The notes under the pieces were generated by a model. The model saw only the letters and a program-made list of their open reading frames with translations. It was not told where the DNA came from and searched no databases. Positions 30,093 to 34,875 of a DNA stretch of 34,875 nt are shown one piece after another. The stretch is from JBQTII01 sp052387905. GTDB lineage: Bacteria; Actinomycetota; Actinomycetes; Sporichthyales; Sporichthyaceae. Where the stretch lies: NCBI GenBank assembly GCA_052387905.1, contig JBQTIR010000034.1, positions 1 through 34,875 of the forward strand, written 5' to 3'. Within the stretch, counting starts at the first letter, position 1. Each line of letters starts with the position of its first letter. The translations under genes and the position numbers were made by a program.

Positions 30093-32201
30093 TCAGTTGC
30101 CGGTTGTCGTGCCCTGCTCGCCCCGGGTGCGGGCGAGGCTGCGGTGCGCGGCGGCGACCACGGCGGCGGCCGTGATGCCGAACTGCTCGTAGAGCGTCGC
30201 GTACGGAGCCGAGGCGCCGAAGTGCTCGAGGGAGACGACCTCGCCGCCGTCGCCGAGGAAGCGCCACCAGCCCTGCGCGATGCCGGCCTCGACCGAGACC
30301 CGGGCCTTGACCCGTGAGGGCAGGACCGTCTGGCGGTAGGCGTCGTCCTGGGCCAGGAACCATTCGATGCAGGGCATCGAGACCACGCGCGTGGAGATGC
30401 CGCCGGCCTCCAGCGCGGTGCGGGCCTCGACCGCGAGGGAGAGCTCGCTCCCGGTGCCGATCAGAATCAGGTCGGGTAGACCGGACGCGGCCTCCTGCAG
30501 CACATAGGCGCCGCGCGCGACGCCGTCCGCGGCGGCGAACTCACCGCTGCTCCGGTCGAAGGTGGGCACGTTCTGCCGGGTCAGGCACATCGCGGCGGGG
30601 CCGTGTGGATTCTCGATGACGGTCCGCCAGGCGACGACGGTCTCATTCGCGTCACCGGGGCGTACGACGTCGAGACCGGGGATGGCCCGCAGCGCCCACA
30701 GGTGCTCCACCGGCTGGTGGGTGGGACCGTCCTCGCCGAGGCCGATCGAGTCGTGGGACCAGACATGCACGACGGGCGCCTTCATCAACGCGCCTAGGCG
30801 CACGGCCCCGCGCATGTAGTCCGAGAACACCAGGAACGTGCCGCCATAGGGCCGGTGCATGCCATCCAGCGCGATGCCGTTCATGGCGGCGCCCATGGCG
30901 TGCTCGCGCACTCCGAAGTGGATGTTGCGCCCGGCCGGGTCGGCGTTCTTCGCCGTCGAACTCGCCGGCAGGAAGCTCGGCTCCCCGTCGATCCAGGTGT
31001 TGTTCGACCCGGCGAGGTCGGCCGAGCCGCCCCATAACTCGGGCAGCAACGCGGCGATCGCGTTCAGGGTCGCCCCGGAGGCCACGCGGGTGGCCACGGA
31101 CTTGCCGGCCGGAAACTGGGGCAGCTTGGCCGCCCAGCCGTCGGGCAGTCGGCGGGCGCGCATCCGGTCCAGTTCCGCGGCCCGCTCAGGGTTGGCCGCG
31201 CTCCAGGCGGCGAAACGGGCATCCCAGTCGGCGTGTGCGGCGCGACCACGATCGACCACGGCGCGGGAATGCGCCAGCACGTCATCGTCGATGTGGAAGG
31301 AACGGTCCGGGTCGAAGCCCAGCAGTTTCTTCGTCGCGGCGATCTCCTCCGCGCCCAGAGCAGAGCCGTGCGACTTGCCGGTGTTCTGCGCGGTCGGCGC
31401 GGGCCAGGCGATGATCGAGCGCATCGCGATGATCGAGGGGGCGTCGCTGTGATCGCGCGCGGCGACCAGGGCGGCGTGGATGGCGTCGACGTCGTTGGCG
31501 TCATCGACGCGCTGGGTGTGCCAGCCGTAGGCCGCGTACCGGGCGAGGACGTCCTCGGTGAAGGCGACGTCGGTGTCGCCCTCGATGGAGATGTGGTTGT
31601 CGTCATAGAGGACGACGAGTTCGCCGAGCTTCTGGGTGCCGGCCAGCGAGGAGGCCTCGGACGCGACGCCCTCCTCCATGTCGCCATCGGAGGCGAAGAC
31701 GTAGATGGTGTGGTCGAAAACGCTTTCACCGGCAGGGGCCTCGGGATCGAACAGGCACCGCGTGCGACGGGCGGCCATCGCCATGCCTACTGCCGTCGCC
31801 ATTCCCTGGCCCAGCGGACCGGTCGTGGTCTCGACACCGGCGGTGTGCCCGACCTCCGGGTGGCCGGGGGTGAGGCTGCCCCACTGGCGCAGGTGGCGTA
31901 GATCCTCCAGCGTCAGCCCGTAGCCGGACAGGAAGAGCTGGACGTACTGGGTGAGGCTGGAATGCCCGCAGGAGAGCACGAAGCGGTCGCGACCAAGCCA
32001 GCTCGGATCGGTCGGATCGTGGCGTAGTAGCCGCTGGTAGGTCAGATAGGCCGCCGGCGCGAGGCTCATTGCGGTGCCCGGGTGGCCATTGCCGGCTGCC
32101 TCGACGGCGTCGGCGGCCAGCAGCCGTGCAGTGTCGACGGCGCGGGCGTCCAGCGGCGACCACGGCGGGTTCAGGGCGGCGGGTCCGGGGTTCTTGCTCA
32201 C
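30093..32201 (-). CDS. tkt: Transketolase
   Basis: The thiamine-diphosphate enzyme (702 aa) moves two-carbon units between sugar phosphates. It shows AGNGHPGTAMSLAP, the ThDP-binding block GDMEEGVASEASSLAG...DDNHISIEGD, NTGKSHGSALG, GVREHAMGAAMNGIAL and the pyrimidine-domain DGPTHQPVEHL. The start is ambiguous: the GTG at 32201 has GCGAGG 10 nt upstream, while the GTG at 32225 would add 8 residues without a good site. It is first in the operon. Its cofactor is the product of the thiamine genes elsewhere in the window. Confidence 0.96.
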   Translation of the reverse strand: MSKNPGPAALNPPWSPLDARAVDTARLLAADAVEAAGNGHPGTAMSLAPAAYLTYQRLLRHDPTDPSWLGRDRFVLSCGHSSLTQYVQLFLSGYGLTLEDLRHLRQWGSLTPGHPEVGHTAGVETTTGPLGQGMATAVGMAMAARRTRCLFDPEAPAGESVFDHTIYVFASDGDMEEGVASEASSLAGTQKLGELVVLYDDNHISIEGDTDVAFTEDVLARYAAYGWHTQRVDDANDVDAIHAALVAARDHSDAPSIIAMRSIIAWPAPTAQNTGKSHGSALGAEEIAATKKLLGFDPDRSFHIDDDVLAHSRAVVDRGRAAHADWDARFAAWSAANPERAAELDRMRARRLPDGWAAKLPQFPAGKSVATRVASGATLNAIAALLPELWGGSADLAGSNNTWIDGEPSFLPASSTAKNADPAGRNIHFGVREHAMGAAMNGIALDGMHRPYGGTFLVFSDYMRGAVRLGALMKAPVVHVWSHDSIGLGEDGPTHQPVEHLWALRAIPGLDVVRPGDANETVVAWRTVIENPHGPAAMCLTRQNVPTFDRSSGEFAAADGVARGAYVLQEAASGLPDLILIGTGSELSLAVEARTALEAGGISTRVVSMPCIEWFLAQDDAYRQTVLPSRVKARVSVEAGIAQGWWRFLGDGGEVVSLEHFGASAPYATLYEQFGITAAAVVAAAHRSLARTRGEQGTTTGN

Positions 32202-32269
32202 GCTGGGTGTGCCTCGCTCACTCACTCGCTCGGTCCCGGGTCGACGGGCCTGCTACCCCGGTCGCGGTG

Positions 32270-32275
32270 ACCCTA
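32270..32275 (-). promoter_or_regulatory. Possible -10 element for the pentose-phosphate operon
   Basis: Read on the minus strand this is TAGGGT, about 70 nt before the tkt start. No -35 match was found; it is listed because the 220-nt divergent gap between tkt and ctaB must hold an operon promoter. Confidence 0.25.
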
Positions 32276-32374
32276 CCCACTTCCGCGTGCGCCCTGTTCT
32301 GCGCGGGCACGGGGCTGGGACGGGTGTGACGCAAGCCCCCAGTACCCGTGGCTGGAGCGACGCGCCGCGGCGGC

Positions 32375-32380
32375 TACAGT
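32375..32380 (+). promoter_or_regulatory. -10 element for ctaB
   Basis: TACAGT fits the TANNNT consensus. It would give a leader of about 35 nt that includes the CGAGG ribosome binding site at 32412-32416. Confidence 0.35.
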
Positions 32381-32421
32381 GACTCGACGCCCGCGAGCCC
32401 CGCCCAGCCCCCGAGGTCCGA

Positions 32422-33363
32422 GTGACGACTGTTGACCTGCGCCCGACCGGGCCTGGCCTCGTCGTACCCCGTCGCTCTGTCGGCGACACGATCCGGGCCT
32501 ATGTGGCGTTGACCAAGCCGCGGATCATCGAGCTCCTGCTGGTGACCACGGCACCGGTGATGTTCCTTGCCGAGCGCGGCGTCCCGGATCTTGGCTTGGT
32601 GCTCTGGACGCTGCTCGGCGGAACGATGGCGGCCGGTAGTGCGAACGTCCTGAACTGCTACCTCGACCGCGACATCGACCTCGCGATGCGCCGCACCCGG
32701 CGTCGGCCGTTGCCGATGCACGGTGTCTCCCCGCGGGAGACCGTGATCTTCGGGGTGCTGCTGGGCATCGCCGCCACGTTGATCCTGGGTCTGGCCGTCA
32801 ACTGGCTCTCGGCCGCCCTGGCACTGACGGCGAACCTGTTCTACGTCTTCGGCTACACGATGCTGCTCAAGCGGCGCACCTCCCAGAACATCGTCTGGGG
32901 CGGCGCCGCAGGCTGCTTCCCGCCGCTGATCGGTTGGACCGCGGTGACGGGCTCGCTGGCGTGGACGCCGGTCATCCTTTTCGCGGTGGTGTTCTTCTGG
33001 ACGCCGCCGCATTTCTGGGCGCTGGCGATGCGCTACCGCGAGGACTACGCCGCGGCCAACGTCCCGATGCTTCCGGTGGTGGCCACCGAGACGCGGGTCA
33101 TCACCGAGATCACGCTCTACACCTGGGCCACCGTTGCGGTCTCGATGCTGCTGTGGCCGGTCGCGGACACCGGCTGGCTCTACCCTGTCGCCGCTGCGGT
33201 CCTCGGCGCGGTGATCCTGGTCGAGGCGCACATGCTGCTGCGCCGCGTTCGTCACGGCGTCACCGGTGTCCAGTTGAGCCCGATGCGCCTGTTCCACCTT
33301 TCGAACAGCTACCTCGCGCTGCTGTTCCTGGTGATCGCCGTCGACGCCGTCGCCTTCGCCTGA
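32422..33363 (+). CDS. ctaB: Protoheme IX farnesyltransferase (heme O synthase)
   Basis: The 313-aa integral membrane enzyme of the UbiA superfamily adds a farnesyl group to protoheme for heme O/A oxidases. It starts with AYVALTKPRIIELLLVT and has the first Asp motif NCYLDRDIDLAMRRTRRRPL, the second block MLLKRRTSQNIVWGGAAGC, and FFWTPPHFWALAMRYREDY, all typical of CtaB/CyoE. About nine hydrophobic helices are visible. The GTG at 32422 follows CGAGG. It is divergent from tkt, an arrangement common in actinobacteria. The farnesyl donor connects it to the same isoprenoid pool used by crtE. Confidence 0.96.
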   Translation: MTTVDLRPTGPGLVVPRRSVGDTIRAYVALTKPRIIELLLVTTAPVMFLAERGVPDLGLVLWTLLGGTMAAGSANVLNCYLDRDIDLAMRRTRRRPLPMHGVSPRETVIFGVLLGIAATLILGLAVNWLSAALALTANLFYVFGYTMLLKRRTSQNIVWGGAAGCFPPLIGWTAVTGSLAWTPVILFAVVFFWTPPHFWALAMRYREDYAAANVPMLPVVATETRVITEITLYTWATVAVSMLLWPVADTGWLYPVAAAVLGAVILVEAHMLLRRVRHGVTGVQLSPMRLFHLSNSYLALLFLVIAVDAVAFA

Positions 33364-33410
33364 CCCAGCCGTCGCCGACCCGCCCCCTGCGCTAACACCC
33401 CCGGGGAATT

Positions 33411-33577
33411 ATCTTCGGGCGGCGTGTGGACCTATCGCAGGCCCTGGATAGGTCGGATCGCCACCCGAAGATGGGCGTTGGTGTGGGCGCGCTTCTCGCT
33501 CCGACGCGAGCCGCATCTACGGGTGGCGTGTGGCCCTATTGCGGGCTTCGGATAGGTCGGATCGCCACCCGAAGATG
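33411..33577. repeat. Two tandem copies of a 62-63-nt imperfect palindrome
   Basis: Copy 1 (33411-33472) and copy 2 (33515-33576) start 104 nt apart. Each folds into a long hairpin with arms of about 26 nt: ATCTTCGGG at the left end, CCGAAGAT at the right, and CCTAT facing ATAGG near the loop. The right halves (GATAGGTCGGATCGCCACCC and following) are identical in both; the left halves differ at several bases. All of this lies in the gap between ctaB and the DUF559 gene, where it could also terminate both transcripts. It resembles REP/BIME-type elements. Confidence 0.75.
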
Positions 33578-33611
33578 AGGTCTGGCGCCCGCCGCCGGCG
33601 CTGGGTCGCCG

Positions 33612-34520
33612 TCAGGCAGCAATGCGGAGTCCGCGCGCGCCGAGCATGTCGGCGACCTCGCGGACGATGCGCTCTGGGCGGGCGAACACGTCGATGCTGG
33701 TGTACCGCAGTAGCGGTACGCCCCCCACGAGCAGGCGATTCTCCCGGACGTGGTCCCGGGCGAGCTGCTCCGGCGTCAGGTGATACCCCCCGTCGTACTC
33801 GATCCCGAAGAAGGGCCCCAGGTACAACATGTCCGGGATGCCGAGCAGGCGTCCGTCCTCGTCGTATAGGCCACCGTTGAGCACGGGCGGCTCAGGGAGT
33901 CCGTTGAGGACGATCACCATCCGCAACCGGGATTCCATGGGCGATGCCGCTTCGTGTCGGGCGAGGTCGACAGCGAGACGCGCCTTGCGGACGTGCGGCC
34001 AGTGCGGTCGCTCGTCCGCGAACCGCATCAGCCCACGCTGGGTGGCGAGGCCGGCGTGCGAGAACGCATCGGCGACCACGACCGCCTCGACAAGGCTGGT
34101 CCGTGCCATCAGCTGGAAGCAGGTGCGCTCCGGTGACGTCACCGGGATTCCATTCAGCTCGTTGATGTCGATGGGGTCGACAACCAGCCGGCGGATTCCC
34201 GCTGCCGCCGCCGAGCGGGACGGCGTGCGAGGGACGCCCAGCTCCATCGGCACCGGTTGGCCTGGGCGTGGTTGCCAGACCCCGTAGAGCCAGGCAGCTG
34301 TCACACCGGTGACTACGGCATCGGCGGGCGCTGCCAGCCGTAGTGCAGTCAGGCGCTGATCATCGGTGAGGACCACGGACGCGTGGATGTACACGTTGGG
34401 CAGCAGGCGGACCCAGCATTGCGAGCGCAGTTGCCTGTCGCTGAGCCCGGCGGCCAAGGCCGTCGATCGGCTGAACGGTCCCGAGGTGAACTCCGGCGGG
34501 ACGAAGGGCCGCGGGGCCAC
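33612..34520 (-). CDS. AbiEi-like/DUF559 (Vsr-fold) protein
   Basis: The 302-aa protein combines an N-terminal part like the AbiEi-type winged helix (FSRSTALAAGLSDRQLRSQ, WVRLLPNVYIHAS) with a C-terminal DUF559/very-short-patch-repair-like nuclease fold. The latter has SPMESRLRMVIV, GIPDMLYLGPFFGIEYDGGYH and LLRYTSIDVF, with Glu, Asp and Glu-Tyr-Asp residues in the expected metal-binding order. Many copies occur in actinobacterial genomes, and their function is unknown; relation to type IV toxin-antitoxin systems is by fold only. The GTG at 34520 starts 1 nt after the stop of a small upstream frame. No partner toxin was seen. Confidence 0.85.
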   Translation of the reverse strand: MAPRPFVPPEFTSGPFSRSTALAAGLSDRQLRSQCWVRLLPNVYIHASVVLTDDQRLTALRLAAPADAVVTGVTAAWLYGVWQPRPGQPVPMELGVPRTPSRSAAAAGIRRLVVDPIDINELNGIPVTSPERTCFQLMARTSLVEAVVVADAFSHAGLATQRGLMRFADERPHWPHVRKARLAVDLARHEAASPMESRLRMVIVLNGLPEPPVLNGGLYDEDGRLLGIPDMLYLGPFFGIEYDGGYHLTPEQLARDHVRENRLLVGGVPLLRYTSIDVFARPERIVREVADMLGARGLRIAA

Positions 34521-34521
34521 G

Positions 34522-34689
34522 TCAGGCCGGGGAAGGTCGGTCGCGGTCGTGGCGTTCGGCTGTGCGCCGAGCCAGGAAAGGGCCGAAGGGGATCACCTCG
34601 GCGCTCGGTGTCCGGCGCTGGCGCGGGATGCGGGCGAGCCGCGCTGGAGTGGGCTTGCTGGTCGGGTCGGGACGTTCGTTGGTTGGCAT
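34522..34689 (-). CDS. Small basic Pro/Arg-rich ORF, 55 aa
   Basis: The frame encodes 55 residues (MPTNERPDPTSKPTPARLAR and onward to DRDRPSPA), basic, proline-rich and probably unstructured. The ATG at 34689 has GGGGGA 6 nt upstream, and the stop lies 1 nt before the DUF559 GTG, suggesting coupled translation. No family is recognised. The strong ribosome binding site and tight spacing are the only support. Confidence 0.45.
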   Translation of the reverse strand: MPTNERPDPTSKPTPARLARIPRQRRTPSAEVIPFGPFLARRTAERHDRDRPSPA

Positions 34690-34767
34690 GTGATTCCCCC
34701 GCCGGTCGATGTCTGGAGCTCCAGCCTTCATCGCCTCAAGGTCCTGGGAAAGGTGCGTCGCTCAAGT

Positions 34768-34805
34768 TGTGGACAACGAGTAAGTGATCGACGCCTTGTG
34801 GACAA
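34768..34805 (-). promoter_or_regulatory. Two DnaA-box-like 9-mers
   Basis: TGTGGACAA occurs at 34768-34776 and 34797-34805, both within the longer word TTGTGGACAACG. The reverse complement TTGTCCACA is the DnaA box of GC-rich actinobacteria. They lie upstream of the small ORF/DUF559 pair. With no dnaA, dnaN or AT-rich unwinding region nearby, they more likely have a regulatory role or are part of a repeated promoter motif. Confidence 0.45.
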
Positions 34806-34823
34806 CGCCCCTGGCAACTTCGG

Positions 34824-34875
34824 GCGGCGGGGGGGGCCCAAGCAACCCCCCGCGAATGTGCACCACCCCCCCCCC
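34824..34875. other. Homopolymer-rich end of the window
   Basis: The last 50 bases hold a run of eight G, a run of six C and a terminal run of ten C. No gene is visible. This composition suggests a contig end with reduced base accuracy. Confidence 0.4.

Noticed and set aside
33411..33577. Tandem repeats as a CRISPR array
   Set aside because: Only two copies with a 42-nt gap, the copies are long imperfect palindromes of 62 nt, and there are no cas genes.
34768..34805. DnaA-box-like pair as a chromosomal origin
   Set aside because: Only two boxes, no AT-rich unwinding region, and no dnaA, dnaN, recF or rpmH nearby.
1..34875. tRNA, rRNA, insertion sequence or prophage genes
   Set aside because: Reading both strands showed no tRNA-like cloverleaf, no transposase or integrase motif and no phage structural gene; a covariance-model tRNA search was not possible here.

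Overview
This window looks like a chromosomal piece of a GC-rich actinobacterium. The evidence is very high GC, frequent GTG starts, a class II DAHP synthase, a Ser/Thr kinase with PASTA repeats, IdeR/DtxR-type iron boxes, a DUF5302 protein, a heterodimeric lycopene cyclase, and many genes whose TANNNT -10 box ends 6-7 nt before the start codon (leaderless mRNAs). The order aroG ... pknL ... Rv2175c homologue ... GGPP synthase (idsA2-like) / metF matches the Mycobacterium tuberculosis Rv2172c-Rv2178c neighbourhood, with iron, thiamine and carotenoid genes interspersed. I cannot name the genus.

Layout. 1-4.9 kb: a small membrane protein, a phosphofructokinase carrying the residues of PPi-dependent enzymes, a 90-aa hypothetical protein, then aroG-ltaE. 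4.5-5.9 kb: an iron-storage block, bfd and bfr, with an iron box in front of bfd and two tandem boxes directly upstream of the bfr -35 element, followed by a small ABM-like protein. 6.0-12.0 kb: a secreted protein; thiO-thiS-thiG-pknL on the minus strand; and the divergent PknL-substrate homologue (Rv2175c type) followed by thiE.

12.3-23.9 kb holds a nearly complete carotenoid set. crtYc-crtYd face crtB, and the crtB 3' end runs antisense into crtYd. A mazEF-type toxin-antitoxin pair, an SGNH esterase and a DUF5302 gene sit between crtB and crtE-crtI. metF is divergent from crtE. A second CrtI-like oxidoreductase and an ArsC-like/CrtO-type ketolase/two-domain VOC operon follow. Predicted flow: GGPP (CrtE), phytoene (CrtB), lycopene (CrtI), cyclic carotene (CrtYc/Yd), ketocarotenoid (CrtO family), with unknown roles for the second desaturase-like enzyme and the VOC protein.

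24.0-32.2 kb: an SDR gene with an operator-like palindrome on its -35 region, then a pentose-phosphate operon on the minus strand, tkt-tal-pgi-zwf-pgl. The last four genes overlap by 4 bp each, and opcA, usually between zwf and pgl in actinobacteria, is absent. 32.4-34.9 kb: ctaB (heme O synthase), two copies of a long imperfect palindrome, a DUF559/AbiEi-like protein with a small upstream ORF, two DnaA-box-like 9-mers and a homopolymer-rich end that may be a contig end.

No tRNA, rRNA, CRISPR array, insertion sequence or prophage was recognised. No gene-free stretch exceeds 300 bases. The most noteworthy observations are the PPi-type PFK, the IdeR-controlled bfd/bfr architecture, the loss of opcA, the long crtB/crtYd antisense overlap, and a cluster of leaderless promoters and operator palindromes. 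I found no clearly new multi-gene system.
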